Part shown: positions 1 to 8,459 of the stretch, in pieces
Position numbering within the stretch: position 1 is the first letter of the stretch
How the letters are laid out: each line of letters opens with the position of its first letter
NCBI GenBank assembly: GCA_963708775.1
Contig: CAVPTI010000020.1
Location: 124,001-188,000, forward strand
Source of the DNA: JAGVSR01 sp963708775
GTDB taxonomy: Bacteria; Pseudomonadota; Alphaproteobacteria; Rhizobiales; Hyphomicrobiaceae
Length of the DNA: 64,000 bases
Direction: 5' to 3'
Notes under the pieces: model-generated
What the model saw: only the letters and a program-made list of their open reading frames with translations
The model's database searches: none
What the model was told of the DNA's origin: nothing
Position numbers and translations under genes: made by a program

Positions 1-1096
1 CCACGCCGGCATTGCTTTGGGCGGCGGTCAGGCTCAGGTGAACTTCAACGGCGCTGCCCTTGAACCCGAGGTCGCCATAGAAGCGTTCAATGTCCGCGTC
101 GGAGAAGTCGCGGAAGCCGTCCTCGCGGATCAGTTCGAGCGCCGCATAGGCCGCGACTGTGCCGGAGTTGCCGCCGGCTTCCATCGCGACCTGGCCGCGA
201 CCGAACGAGCCGCCCATCGCGTCGATCGTGCCGCCCTGGTAGCTAAAGCCGTCCTTCATCGTAATGCCGATGGCGCCGCCGATGGCATTGAGACCATAGA
301 GCGGGTTCGCGCCCAGGATCGTCATGTCGCTGATTGCGATGGCGGGGATCAGGTCGAGGTTGACCGTATCGCCGAACGCCTCGTTGATGCGCACACCATT
401 CTGATAGACGGCAATGGCCTGCGAGCGTCCGCCGATCGGCGAGGCGTCGAAGCCTCGGAACTGGATGTCGGGGCGAAGGCCGCCGCCGGCCGTATCCGTC
501 AGCAGGATGCCTGGCACCTGCTTTTGCAGCGTGTCCTGAACCTGGAGCGTTCTGTCGGCTATGATCTGGTCGCCGGTGACGACGGAGACAGCGCCGGGAA
601 CCTTGGAAAGGGTGACGCCCGAGCCGCTGCCGGTACCGCCGCCTGTCCCGGTTGCTTGGGCCGCCGTTGCTGCCGCGCCCGCGGAACCTCCCACAACTGG
701 ACCCGGCGCAACCTGAATTTGCGTTTCGGCGACTGGTGGGCCAGCGATTTGCTTCACCGGCTGCCTCTGCTGCACGGTGACTTCCGGCAGCGACAGGCCG
801 GGTGCGACGGGCTCAGGCTCCGAGGAGGCTGCCGGCTGTGGTGCCGGAGACGGCGCGGCGGCGGGTGCCGTGGATTGCCCGGTGGTCGCAGCAGGCGGAG
901 CTGGCGGCGGCGTGGCCACCGGTGCAGCGGGCGGCGGCGGGGATGTTTCGGTGGCAGGTGGGGTCGGCGGAACTGGGACGGGCGCTTCCGTGGCCGGCGG
1001 TGTGGCGGGTGTGTCTGGCGCCTGGGCCATTGCTGACGGTGCGCCCGTCGCGATCAGCCCCATCACCATCAAGCCACGGATCAGATGATCAGACAT
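1..1096 (-). CDS. TonB-dependent outer-membrane receptor, N-terminal part (cut by window edge)
   Basis: The minus strand from ATG at 1096 stays open to the window edge (365 codons). Residues 1-25 form a signal peptide ending near Ala-Met-Ala-Gln. A Pro/Ala-rich low-complexity stretch of about 100 residues follows, then a plug domain: 'SVVTGDQIIADRTLQVQD', 'VPGILL', 'IQFRGFDASP' and 'INEAFGDTVNLDLIP' are typical of TonB receptor plugs, and the start of the beta-barrel follows. Such receptors import siderophores, vitamin B12 or other scarce ligands using ExbB-ExbD-TonB energy, and that energiser lies divergently at 2.1-4.0 kb. The ligand cannot be told because the barrel is missing. Plus-strand reading frames here are GC-rich shadows. 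The long Pro/Ala linker between signal and plug is unusual. Confidence 0.9.
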   Translation of the reverse strand, partial: MSDHLIRGLMVMGLIATGAPSAMAQAPDTPATPPATEAPVPVPPTPPATETSPPPPAAPVATPPPAPPAATTGQSTAPAAAPSPAPQPAASSEPEPVAPGLSLPEVTVQQRQPVKQIAGPPVAETQIQVAPGPVVGGSAGAAATAAQATGTGGGTGSGSGVTLSKVPGAVSVVTGDQIIADRTLQVQDTLQKQVPGILLTDTAGGGLRPDIQFRGFDASPIGGRSQAIAVYQNGVRINEAFGDTVNLDLIPAIAISDMTILGANPLYGLNAIGGAIGITMKDGFSYQGGTIDAMGGSFGRGQVAMEAGGNSGTVAAYAALELIREDGFRDFSDADIERFYGDLGFKGSAVEVHLSLTAAQSNAGV

Positions 1097-1569
1097 CAAG
1101 CGCAACCTCTTCCCAGCTGGGGAAATTTTCCTCAGGAGACCTACCTAAACGTCGTTAGTGTGAGTTGGCTCATGGCCGCAAGGACAAGAGCGCCCGTATG
1201 CGCCGCGGAACGTCGAAAAAGCAGCATTGTGGCAACTCAGCATCGGGATTTTTTCCCGATTGCCCGTGCTCGACTGCGGTGTGAGGTGTTTGGAATCGTT
1301 CTTAGGAAAAGTCCTTGATCTCCAGTAGGTTCGACCTTTATCTCAGGGCTCGCGGAAGACCGACACGACCTTGGGGACAAGGTCCTGTGTCAGGTCAGAC
1401 CAGAACCTGATTTGGCGCCGGTCAAACGGGGCGAAAAGCGTTAGGTTATAAAGGAACAACTTGCCGGCTTGCGCGAGGCTGCTCAATACGTTTTGGGCGC
1501 CGATGTTGGCCACCAACGCGCAACACAGGATGGCGTTTAGACCGTCCAGAGCGCACAGGGAGAGACGAC
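1097..1569. other. Divergent intergenic region (473 bp), no convincing gene
   Basis: This region separates the minus-strand receptor from the plus-strand export gene and should hold both promoters. Two small hairpins are visible: a 7-bp stem at 1242-1260 with a T5 loop, and a 7-bp stem with a GGGA tetraloop at 1367-1384. A minus-strand frame at 1343-1588 (81 codons) has no family likeness and overlaps the next gene, so it is not called. No clear Fur box was recognised by eye. Confidence 0.5.
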
Positions 1570-2034
1570 TTGAAAGTGCAGTCCGCATCCGCCGGTTTCG
1601 GCGCGCTCTTCATGTGTTTTGCCTCAGCGGCATATTTAGGAGCACCGGCGATTGCCGGTGAAGCCACGCCAGCCGCAGCAGCAGCGCCGGCCATCACGGT
1701 CGAACTCAACAAGCTGGAGCCGGTGGACAAAGGATGCCGGGTCTACACCGTCGTTGATAATCCCGGATCTGTCGGCTTTCAGACATTGAAGCTCGACCTG
1801 ATCCTGTTTCATACCGACGGCGTCATCGGTCGCCGGCTGATGCTGGATCTGGCGCCTCTCAAGAGCGCCAAGAAGACGGTCAAGATGTTCGATCTCGACG
1901 GTACGCCTTGCGACAAGATCGGCAGCTTCCTCGTGCACGACGTCATGGAATGCAAGGCCGATACCGGGCCTGTCGAGAAGTGCCTCGATGCCATTACGCT
2001 CAAGTCGCTCAGCAACGTGCAAATCACGAAGTAG
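1570..2034 (+). CDS. Small exported protein of unknown function preceding exbB
   Basis: This is a 154-residue protein with a signal peptide (about residues 1-29, ending Ala-Ile-Ala-Gly). A short Ala/Pro linker is followed by a compact domain that contains three or four Cys and ends near 'LKSLSNVQITK'. The start is TTG at 1570, chosen because GGGAGAG at 1557-1563 gives a good ribosome-binding site with about 6 nt spacing and because the frame then begins with a clean signal sequence. It lies 29 nt upstream of exbB and is probably co-transcribed with exbB-exbD-tonB, which suggests a periplasmic role in TonB-dependent uptake. That role is inference from position; I do not recognise the family. 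Confidence 0.75.
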   Translation: MKVQSASAGFGALFMCFASAAYLGAPAIAGEATPAAAAAPAITVELNKLEPVDKGCRVYTVVDNPGSVGFQTLKLDLILFHTDGVIGRRLMLDLAPLKSAKKTVKMFDLDGTPCDKIGSFLVHDVMECKADTGPVEKCLDAITLKSLSNVQITK

Positions 2035-2063
2035 GCGCGCAGCGCAACGCGAAGGATTAACCT

Positions 2064-2765
2064 GTGTTCTTGACCGCCTCACCGCAGACCACCCTCTCCA
2101 TCATGGATCTGATCGCGACCGCCGATCCGATCGTGAAGGCTGTGATGCTGCTTCTCGTTCTGTCGTCGGTAGCATGCTGGGCAATCGTGATCGAAAAGTC
2201 CATTCGGACATGGCGGCTCAAATCCGACGTAAAGGCGCTCGAAAATCTGGCCGACGGTGCAACGGATGCCGCGCAGGCCGATGGCCTCGTACGGCGCATT
2301 CTGGCGGCGGCGGAGTTGGAGGCCAACGACGGCGTCTCGCGCGGAGAGGCCCGCAGTGAGATTCGCGCGCGGCTCGAAAGGGCCATGAAGATGCGCTTCA
2401 AAGGTGAACTTGAGTCGATCGAAGCCGGCCTGCCGTTTCTCGCCACCATCGGTTCCGCAGCACCCTTCATCGGTCTGTTCGGGACCGTCTGGGGCATCAT
2501 GAACAGTTTCACCGCTATCGCCGCCCGGCAAGACACGAGCCTTGCGACCGTTGCACCGGGTATCGCCGAAGCGCTGTTCGCGACAGCGCTTGGCCTCGTG
2601 GCCGCCATTCCCGCCGTGATGGCTTATAACCACTATGCGGTGAAGCTCGGCCGCTCCTCTCAACGCGGCAATGCGGCCATCTCTGAGATCGCAAAGCAGA
2701 TTTCGCGGCCGCACGGCGATGCCGCGGCTCGCGTGGAACCGTTGCGCGCTGGAAAGGCCTACTGA
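2064..2765 (+). CDS. exbB: TonB-system energiser, ExbB-type proton channel subunit
   Basis: This 233-residue inner-membrane protein of the MotA/TolQ/ExbB family forms, with ExbD, the proton channel that energises TonB. Three membrane segments are seen: about 22-44 ('VMLLLVLSSVACWAIVIEK'), 128-155 ('ATIGSAAPFIGLFGTVWGI', the conserved channel helix) and 165-193 ('ALFATALGLVAAIPAVMAY'). The long cytoplasmic loop between the first two is typical. The listed start is GTG at 2064; ATG at 2103 is an alternative that still precedes the first helix. The stop overlaps the exbD start by one base (TGATG), implying translational coupling. TolQ is the main alternative, but tonB follows and tolA-tolB-pal are absent. 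Confidence 0.9.
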   Translation: MFLTASPQTTLSIMDLIATADPIVKAVMLLLVLSSVACWAIVIEKSIRTWRLKSDVKALENLADGATDAAQADGLVRRILAAAELEANDGVSRGEARSEIRARLERAMKMRFKGELESIEAGLPFLATIGSAAPFIGLFGTVWGIMNSFTAIAARQDTSLATVAPGIAEALFATALGLVAAIPAVMAYNHYAVKLGRSSQRGNAAISEIAKQISRPHGDAAARVEPLRAGKAY

Positions 2766-3262
2766 TGGGTATGAGCGCGAACGTCTCTTCGGGAGACGGC
2801 GAGGACAGCAGCTATCGCCCGATGGCGGAGATCAACATCACGCCCATGGTGGACGTGATGCTGGTGCTCTTGATCATCTTCATGGTGGCGGCCCCACTTA
2901 TGGTGACGGGCGTGCCAATCGAGTTGCCGAAGACCACGGCCGCGAAGCTGGGCCAGTCGAAGAAGCCGATGGTGGTCACTTTGACGGCCGACGGGAAGCT
3001 GCAAATCCGCAACGACTTCGTTACGCGCGACGCGCTCGTTGGCAAGTTGCGCGAGATGCGCGCGGCGGAAGGCGATGCCGTCGTGTACGTTCGCGCCGAC
3101 AAGAAGAACCCTTACGGCGAGGTCATGGATCTGCTGGGGCAGGTGGGCCAGAGCGGCTTCAGCCGTGTCTCGCTTCTCTCGCAACAGCCTGGCGCCGGGG
3201 CTGCCGCACCTTCGGGATCACCTTCACCGGCTCCCGCTTCCATTCCGTCCCCGGCACCGTGA
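2765..3262 (+). CDS. exbD: ExbD-type biopolymer transport protein
   Basis: This 165-residue protein has one membrane anchor. The motif 'INITPMVDVMLVLLIIFMV' at residues 24-41 contains the channel aspartate (Asp30) that carries protons in ExbD and TolR. It is followed by 'PLMVTGVPIELPKT' and a periplasmic domain to about residue 140, then a Gly/Ala/Pro/Ser-rich tail not needed in the family. It partners ExbB, whose stop codon overlaps this ATG, and feeds TonB encoded 23 nt downstream. TolR is the close alternative; the adjacent tonB gene and TonB-dependent receptor favour ExbD. Confidence 0.9.
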   Translation: MGMSANVSSGDGEDSSYRPMAEINITPMVDVMLVLLIIFMVAAPLMVTGVPIELPKTTAAKLGQSKKPMVVTLTADGKLQIRNDFVTRDALVGKLREMRAAEGDAVVYVRADKKNPYGEVMDLLGQVGQSGFSRVSLLSQQPGAGAAAPSGSPSPAPASIPSPAP

Positions 3263-3285
3263 TCTGAAGGACCCTGCAAACTCGC

Positions 3286-3999
3286 ATGCTTCTCAAGCCC
3301 GCCACATGGTTTCTCTCTCTGGCCGCTCATGCCGCTTTCGCGGCATGGCTGGTGGCCGTGCCAGGCGGGGCAGCGCTCGATTCGGGCGATGGCGACGACC
3401 AGTTCATCGTGGAGCAGGGCATCGCCATCGAAGGCCTCGATATGTGGGGCCAGGATGACACGACGGTGCAAGCGGTCGAAGCCGAGCCCATGGAGGCCAG
3501 CGAAGCTCGGCCAGCGGTCGAGGAAGTAAAAGAGCTCAAGGAAGTTGAGGAGACGAAAGTCATCGCCTCCGAAACCGGACCCGAACAGGAAATCGAAGAG
3601 GTCAAGCCTGAGCCCGTTAAAGAGCCCGTGCCGCCTCAAGTCGCAACGCTCGAGCAGGCGGCACAGGTCGCTGTCGAGGAAAAGCGCGCTACCAGCGTCG
3701 TCAAATCGGGTGGCGAGGCCACCTCACACAGCAAGTACTTGGGTAAGTTGCGAACGCACCTGGAGAAGCGGAAGGTCAATCCGCGCACCCGTCAAATCGG
3801 AACGGCCGTTGTTCGCTTCACCGTCGATGCATCCGGCCAGCTCCTGACGCGGGAGATTGCAACCAGTTCGGGCAACCGACAACTCGATGAAGCGGCGATC
3901 GCCTCGGTCGAAAAGGCAGCACCTTTCCCGGCAATGCCAGAAGACCTAAACCGGGAGCCGCTGGTGGTTTCGGTGCCGTTTCGCTTCACCGTTCGATAA
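3286..3999 (+). CDS. tonB: TonB family energy-transducing protein
   Basis: This 237-residue protein has one N-terminal membrane anchor (about residues 6-26). A long Glu/Lys/Pro/Val-rich spacer ('EVKELKEVEETK', 'EEVKPEPVKEPVPPQV') spans the periplasm. The TonB C-terminal domain runs from about 150 to 237, with 'YLGKLRTHLEKRK' and 'GTAVVRFTVDASGQLL' and the ending 'VSVPFRFTVR'. It passes proton-motive energy from ExbBD to outer-membrane receptors. It is the last gene of the exb operon. The spacer is more acidic than the Pro-Lys/Glu-Pro type of enterobacteria, which is common in alphaproteobacteria. Confidence 0.92.
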   Translation: MLLKPATWFLSLAAHAAFAAWLVAVPGGAALDSGDGDDQFIVEQGIAIEGLDMWGQDDTTVQAVEAEPMEASEARPAVEEVKELKEVEETKVIASETGPEQEIEEVKPEPVKEPVPPQVATLEQAAQVAVEEKRATSVVKSGGEATSHSKYLGKLRTHLEKRKVNPRTRQIGTAVVRFTVDASGQLLTREIATSSGNRQLDEAAIASVEKAAPFPAMPEDLNREPLVVSVPFRFTVR

Positions 4000-4026
4000 T
4001 CGATCCGTGGCCTTTGGGCCTATCAG

Positions 4027-4041
4027 TTAACCCCGTCTTAT
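4027..4041 (+). promoter_or_regulatory. CtrA-like site, TTAA-N7-TTAT
   Basis: TTAACCCCGTCTTAT lies about 90 bp before the histidine kinase start at 4131. The alphaproteobacterial CtrA consensus is TTAA-N7-TTAA, so this matches seven of eight fixed positions. By-eye matches of this quality also occur by chance, so it is only a candidate. Confidence 0.25.
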
Positions 4042-4130
4042 CCATTCGCCGATAGTCTCAGGTCGATTATCTGATCATCGGCACATTCATGATTCGTGGG
4101 TCCATCAATAGGCAAAAGGGCGGCTCGCTC

Positions 4131-4973
4131 ATGGGGGATTACGCTTCTCTCGTGGGAGAGGCGATCCTCCGGCAGCGTACGCGCGAGGCGGAACATGCCG
4201 CCCGGATCGAGGCCGAGCTCGCCGATCGCGTGAAGAGCGAATTCATCTCGAACATGAGCCATGAGTTGCGCACGCCGCTCAACACCATGATCGGGTTCTC
4301 CAAAATCCTATCCGAGCACGACAAGCGACGGATCGCCGACAAGGATATCGTCGAGTACGCCAAGCTGATCAACGACGCTGCCGGTCACCTTCTGTCGGTC
4401 ATCAACGACATCCTCGATATCTCCAAAATGCAAAGCGGGCGCTACACGCTCGATGCACGAGAGGTCAATATCGAAGACGTGCTGCACGCGACCTACCTGG
4501 CCAACCGTACGGCCGCGCGCGAGGCGGGAGTGAGCCTCGATCTAGAGGTAGCCGACAACCTGCCGCTGGTTCGTGGCGACTCCACCAAACTCCAGCAGGT
4601 CTTCAGCAACATCGTATCCAACGCGATCAAATTTACGCTTCGCGACGGTGCCGTGAAGATCGAAGCCATTCGACTTGCCGATGGCGGGGTCGGTGTGATG
4701 ATCCGGGATACAGGCGTCGGCATGACGGATCAGGAATTGAAGCTGGCGACGACGGCGTTCGGCCAAGTGGACGGCAGCCGGTCGCGCTGGCGCGAAGGCA
4801 CGGGTCTCGGTCTCCCGATCGCGCGATCCCTCGTCGAGCTGCACGGTGGTCACATCAAGATCGACAGTGAAAAGGGTCGCGGAACCGAAGTCGGAATTTT
4901 TCTTCCCTCTGCGACGACGCTCAACATTCGTGAGGCGCGCGATGCGGTCCTCGGCAACGGCGGCGGGGCGTAA
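4131..4973 (+). CDS. Soluble sensor histidine kinase (HisKA + HATPase_c)
   Basis: This is a cytoplasmic histidine kinase of 280 residues. A short helical N-terminus (about 30 residues) leads directly into the H-box 'FISNMSHELRTPLN' with the phospho-accepting His at about residue 44. The catalytic domain shows an N-box ('QQVFSNIVSNAIKF'), G1 ('IRDTGVGM'), F-box ('TAFGQVDGS') and G2 ('GTGLGLPIA'). There is no membrane segment and no PAS or GAF sensor domain, so the input must come through a partner or the short N-terminus. ATG at 4131 is preferred; ATG at 4089 would add 14 residues. No response regulator gene is adjacent. The HerA-type ATPase gene starts about 20 nt downstream and is probably co-transcribed. 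Confidence 0.9.
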   Translation: MGDYASLVGEAILRQRTREAEHAARIEAELADRVKSEFISNMSHELRTPLNTMIGFSKILSEHDKRRIADKDIVEYAKLINDAAGHLLSVINDILDISKMQSGRYTLDAREVNIEDVLHATYLANRTAAREAGVSLDLEVADNLPLVRGDSTKLQQVFSNIVSNAIKFTLRDGAVKIEAIRLADGGVGVMIRDTGVGMTDQELKLATTAFGQVDGSRSRWREGTGLGLPIARSLVELHGGHIKIDSEKGRGTEVGIFLPSATTLNIREARDAVLGNGGGA

Positions 4974-4993
4974 GTGCTGGGGACTTATTGGTT

Positions 4994-6955
4994 ATGGAAG
5001 ATGTCATGCAAAGTTTGATTTCGATGGGCTCGGGCAAGGTGCTTTCGAGCTTTGACGGTTCGATCGGCCGCATCGTGTCTGTGACCGGCTCGAAGGCCAT
5101 CGTTCTTCTCGATACGCCGAAAGACGGAACCATCCGCAACATTCAGGACCGCCCGGAAATGGGCACCCTGCTCGCGATTGATACCGCCAACACCGTTGTT
5201 CTGGCGATCGTCTCGGCATTGAGCGTTCCGGTTCCGGCACATCGCGATGGTGACAACGAAATCTGGATCGCAGAACTTGGCCTCGTGGGTGAACTTTGGC
5301 GCAACGCCTCGGGCGAGGCGGCGACGTTCAATCGAGGCGTCACCGTGTATCCTGGACTGGGCGACCGCGTGCGCGTTGCAACGAAAGCCGAACTCACTCT
5401 CGCCTTCTGCGGGAACGATGCCCGATCGGTTCGTGTCGGTTGCATCCGGCAGGACGCCACGATCGATGCCCGCGTGCGGGTAGACGACCTCCTCGGCAAA
5501 CACTTTGCCATCCTGGGCACCACGGGCACGGGCAAGTCGTGCACCACGGCGCTCATCCTGCGATCGATCCTCGATCAGCACCCGGCAGCGCACATCGTGC
5601 TTCTGGACCCGCACAACGAATACGCAACCGCCTTCGGCGAACTGGCTGAAGTGATCAGCCCGTGGAACATGCAGCTGCCGTTGTGGCTCTTGAACTTCGA
5701 GGAGGCGACGGAGGTTCTGGTCGGCGATCCGGAACGCAAGCAAGAGATCGAAATCCTGCAAGAGCTGATCCCGATGGCGAAGAGCCGCTATGCGGCCGGT
5801 CGCGCGGCAGAGAACCAGAAGCTGCGCCGCGGTATCATCGATCATGGACGCTTCACGGTCGACACGCCGGTTCCCTACCGTATTTCGGACCTGACCGGTC
5901 TCATCGATGAGCGGATGGGCAAGCTCGAAAACAAGCGTGACCTTGCTCCCTACCGTAACTTGAAATCGCGCATCGACACGATCTCGCAGGATGCGCGCTA
6001 CACCTTCATGTTCGGATCGCTGACCGTTTACGACGGGATGACGCAGATCCTGTCGCGCATCTTCCGCGTGCCCGTGCAGGGCAAACCGATTACCATTCTT
6101 GAGCTGACCGGTATTCCGACGGAAATCGTCAACGTGGTCGTCTCGGTTCTGTGCCGCATGACCTTCGACTTTGCGCTCTGGAGCGAGGGCAAGGTGCCCG
6201 TCACGCTCGTGTGCGAGGAAGCCCACCGCTACGTGCCGCTCAATCCGAACGCGGGCTTTGAGCCGTGCAAACGGGCCATCGCGAAGATTGCGAAGGAAGG
6301 CCGTAAGTACGGTGCTTCGCTGTGCATCGTGACCCAGCGCCCGGCGGAAATCGATCCCACCATTCTTTCCCAGTGCAACACGGTGTTCGCGCTGCGCATG
6401 TCGAATGATCGCGACCAGGCGATCGTTCAGTCGGCGATTTCGGATACGGGTTCAGGACTTCTGGAATTCCTTCCCGCGCTCGGACAGCGCGAGGCGCTCG
6501 CATTCGGCGACGGCGTGGCCTTGCCCGTTCGCATCAAGTTCGACGAACTTGCGCGTGACCGGCTGCCGCGCTCGTCGACTGCCAAGTTCTCCGAAAAGTG
6601 GCAGAGCTCCGTCGGCGATGAAAACTTCCTCGATCACGTTGTCGAGCGCTGGCGATCGGCCGGCGCGGGACCTGGCGATCCCAGCCACCATGCTGCGATG
6701 TTTGCAGATGCCATGAATATCGGAGGCCCGCGCTACGACGCGAGCGAGCACGCCGAACCAGCACATCGTGCGCCAGGTGGCATGCGCCGCGACATTCCTT
6801 CACAGCCTGCGCAGGCTGGCGCTGCGCGGTCGTCAAGCGGCGGGCTCATGCGCCGCGACACTTCTCCCCCCGCACAGGCACCGCAGCCGATGCCGGCTCC
6901 GGCCGGCGGCATGTCTCTGCGGGAGCGGCTACTCAAGCCGAACGCGCCCCGCTAG
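4994..6955 (+). CDS. HerA-type hexameric ATPase/translocase (DUF87)
   Basis: This 653-residue protein has an N-terminal HerA-barrel-like domain (about 1-150), then a FtsK/HerA RecA-like motor. Walker A is 'GTTGTGKS' (about 175-182), followed by 'IVLLDPHNEYATAF', and Walker B with the catalytic glutamate lies in 'VTLVCEEAHRYVP' (about 403-415). The sensor-like 'SLCIVTQRPAEIDPTIL' and the arginine-finger region 'FALRMSNDRDQ' follow. HerA in archaea works with the NurA nuclease in DNA end resection; no NurA or other nuclease gene is adjacent here. The last 70 residues are disordered, with a repeated 'MRRD...PAQ' motif and the ending 'SLRERLLKPNAPR'. ATG at 4994 is chosen; TTG at 4988 is possible. 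The stop lies 6 bp from the convergent rfbC stop. Confidence 0.88.
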   Translation: MEDVMQSLISMGSGKVLSSFDGSIGRIVSVTGSKAIVLLDTPKDGTIRNIQDRPEMGTLLAIDTANTVVLAIVSALSVPVPAHRDGDNEIWIAELGLVGELWRNASGEAATFNRGVTVYPGLGDRVRVATKAELTLAFCGNDARSVRVGCIRQDATIDARVRVDDLLGKHFAILGTTGTGKSCTTALILRSILDQHPAAHIVLLDPHNEYATAFGELAEVISPWNMQLPLWLLNFEEATEVLVGDPERKQEIEILQELIPMAKSRYAAGRAAENQKLRRGIIDHGRFTVDTPVPYRISDLTGLIDERMGKLENKRDLAPYRNLKSRIDTISQDARYTFMFGSLTVYDGMTQILSRIFRVPVQGKPITILELTGIPTEIVNVVVSVLCRMTFDFALWSEGKVPVTLVCEEAHRYVPLNPNAGFEPCKRAIAKIAKEGRKYGASLCIVTQRPAEIDPTILSQCNTVFALRMSNDRDQAIVQSAISDTGSGLLEFLPALGQREALAFGDGVALPVRIKFDELARDRLPRSSTAKFSEKWQSSVGDENFLDHVVERWRSAGAGPGDPSHHAAMFADAMNIGGPRYDASEHAEPAHRAPGGMRRDIPSQPAQAGAARSSSGGLMRRDTSPPAQAPQPMPAPAGGMSLRERLLKPNAPR

Positions 6956-6961
6956 CTTTGC

Positions 6962-7513
6962 CTAAAACAGGTCCGCTGCATCTGCCAGAAGGGGCTGCTT
7001 GCGATCCTTGTCCGACAGGATCGCAGCGCTGTCCGTGACGCCCCACTCGATGCCGAGTGCTGGATCATTCCAGCGGATGCCGCGGTCGAGGGCCGGGGCA
7101 TAGACATTTGTCACCTTGTAGATCACCTCAGTGTGCTCCTCGAGTGTGACATAGCCGTGTGCGAAGCCGGGCGGCACCCAAATCTGGCGCCAATTCTCTG
7201 CCGATATCATCGCCGTGATGTGCTTGCCGAAGGTGGGGGAGGCGCGACGGATGTCGACAGCGACGTCGAGAATGGCGCCGCGCGTCACACGGATGAGCTT
7301 GCCCTGAGCCGAAGGCGGTAACTGGAAATGCAGCCCGCGTACGACGCCCTTTTCCGCCGAGTAGGCGTGATTATCCTGCACGAATTGCGCGTCGAAGCCA
7401 GCTTCGCGCCAGTTGCGTTCGTTGAACGTCTCGGAGAAAAACCCGCGCGCGTCGGCGAACCGGCGAGGCGTCAAGATCTTCACGTCGGGGATGGCAAGCG
7501 CCTCGATCTGCAA
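6962..7513 (-). CDS. rfbC: dTDP-4-dehydrorhamnose 3,5-epimerase
   Basis: This 183-residue cupin epimerase converts dTDP-4-dehydro-6-deoxyglucose to the L-lyxo form in dTDP-L-rhamnose synthesis for surface polysaccharides. Family signatures are 'DARGFFSETFNE', 'VQDNHAYSAEKGVVRGLHFQ' with the catalytic His62, 'GAILDVAVDIRRASPTFG' and 'WVPPGFAHGYVTL'. Length matches the family. The start is TTG at 7513, 15 nt after the pssA stop; no ATG is better placed. The partner genes rfbA, rfbB and rfbD are not in the window, so this copy is separated from the usual cluster and appears to ride in the psd-pssA operon. Confidence 0.93.
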   Translation of the reverse strand: MQIEALAIPDVKILTPRRFADARGFFSETFNERNWREAGFDAQFVQDNHAYSAEKGVVRGLHFQLPPSAQGKLIRVTRGAILDVAVDIRRASPTFGKHITAMISAENWRQIWVPPGFAHGYVTLEEHTEVIYKVTNVYAPALDRGIRWNDPALGIEWGVTDSAAILSDKDRKQPLLADAADLF

Positions 7514-7528
7514 TCCAGTTTGCGTCCT

Positions 7529-8440
7529 TCAGCGCTTGGGCTCTGCGGGACGCAGGTCCACGACGCGACCAGCTTCGGCGGGGGATACAGCTGGGGCCGG
7601 TGAGGGCTGCGCTTGAGTGGCCGTGTCGGTCGGAGGCTGTCCCTCGCGCTCCTTGGCAACGAAGCGGCGCCAACTCAGCGGGATGATGGCGAGGTAGGCG
7701 AGCGACGCGATCGCCAGCGTTTCGTAGGGGAACGTGAGGAGACACGCCACGAGCCCAATGGCGAGAATGAAGATCGGCAGCACGTACTCGCGGCGGATGC
7801 GTTCTCCCAGTAGCTTGCCCGAGTAGGTTGGGATGGTCGACACCATCATCACCGCGATCAGCACCGTGTAGACGAGGACGACGCTCATGGCGATGCGGCT
7901 CACGTTGGCATCGAGGCCGAGCTTGGCGAGATAGAACGGGAGAAGAACGACGATGGCCGCGGCCGGCGTCGGCATACCGGTGAAGAAGTTCGATTGCCAC
8001 TTGGGCTTTTCTTCATCAACGGCGACGTTGAAGCGCGCAAGACGGAGAGCAGAGGCGAGCGCGAACATCATCACGCAAATCCAGCCGACGCTCTTGATAT
8101 CCACGAGTTCCCAGGTGAACAACAAGATCGCGGGTGCCACGCCGAAATTGACGAAGTCGGCGAGGCTATCCAATTCGGCGCCGAAGCGAGAGGAAGCTTT
8201 CAAAAGACGCGCGACGCGACCGTCGATGCCATCGAGCATGGCGGCGAACACGATAGCGGCGAGGGCTACGTCCCAGCGACCTTCGATCGACATGCGGATC
8301 GAGGTCAGCCCAGCGCACAGTCCGAGCAGCGTGAAGAAGTTCGGCACGAGCATGCGGACGGGGACGCGCGAGTGCGAGAACAGGCGGCGGCGGCGCCGGC
8401 GGGTGATCTCTTTCTCGATATGCGGCATTTCGGGATCCAT
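7529..8440 (-). CDS. pssA: CDP-diacylglycerol-serine O-phosphatidyltransferase
   Basis: This integral membrane enzyme makes phosphatidylserine from CDP-diacylglycerol and serine. The CDP-alcohol phosphatidyltransferase motif DxxDGxxAR-x8-GxxxDxxxD is complete in 'LDGIDGRVARLLKASSRFG' followed by 'AELDSLAD'. At least six to eight hydrophobic segments follow, and the C-terminus is a Pro/Ala-rich tail. ATG at 8440 is preferred because GGAGG lies 5 nt upstream of it; ATG at 8452 would add four residues. Its product is the substrate of Psd encoded just upstream, so the two genes form the phosphatidylethanolamine pathway. The gene pair order psd-pssA is common in Rhizobiales. Confidence 0.95.
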   Translation of the reverse strand: MDPEMPHIEKEITRRRRRRLFSHSRVPVRMLVPNFFTLLGLCAGLTSIRMSIEGRWDVALAAIVFAAMLDGIDGRVARLLKASSRFGAELDSLADFVNFGVAPAILLFTWELVDIKSVGWICVMMFALASALRLARFNVAVDEEKPKWQSNFFTGMPTPAAAIVVLLPFYLAKLGLDANVSRIAMSVVLVYTVLIAVMMVSTIPTYSGKLLGERIRREYVLPIFILAIGLVACLLTFPYETLAIASLAYLAIIPLSWRRFVAKEREGQPPTDTATQAQPSPAPAVSPAEAGRVVDLRPAEPKR

Positions 8441-8459
8441 GCTCGCCTCCATTCCGCTG

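Noticed and set aside
17..1036. Long plus-strand open frame of 339 codons
   Set aside because: It is antisense to a clear TonB-dependent receptor and its protein is Arg/Gly low-complexity, as expected from a GC-rich mirror frame.
1343..1588. 81-codon minus-strand frame between the receptor and the exported gene
   Set aside because: It is somewhat hydrophobic but has no ribosome-binding site or family likeness, and it overlaps the start of the next gene.
4985..6226. 413-codon minus-strand frame opposite the HerA-type ATPase
   Set aside because: Its protein shows no domain, while the plus strand has complete ATPase motifs. It is a shadow frame.
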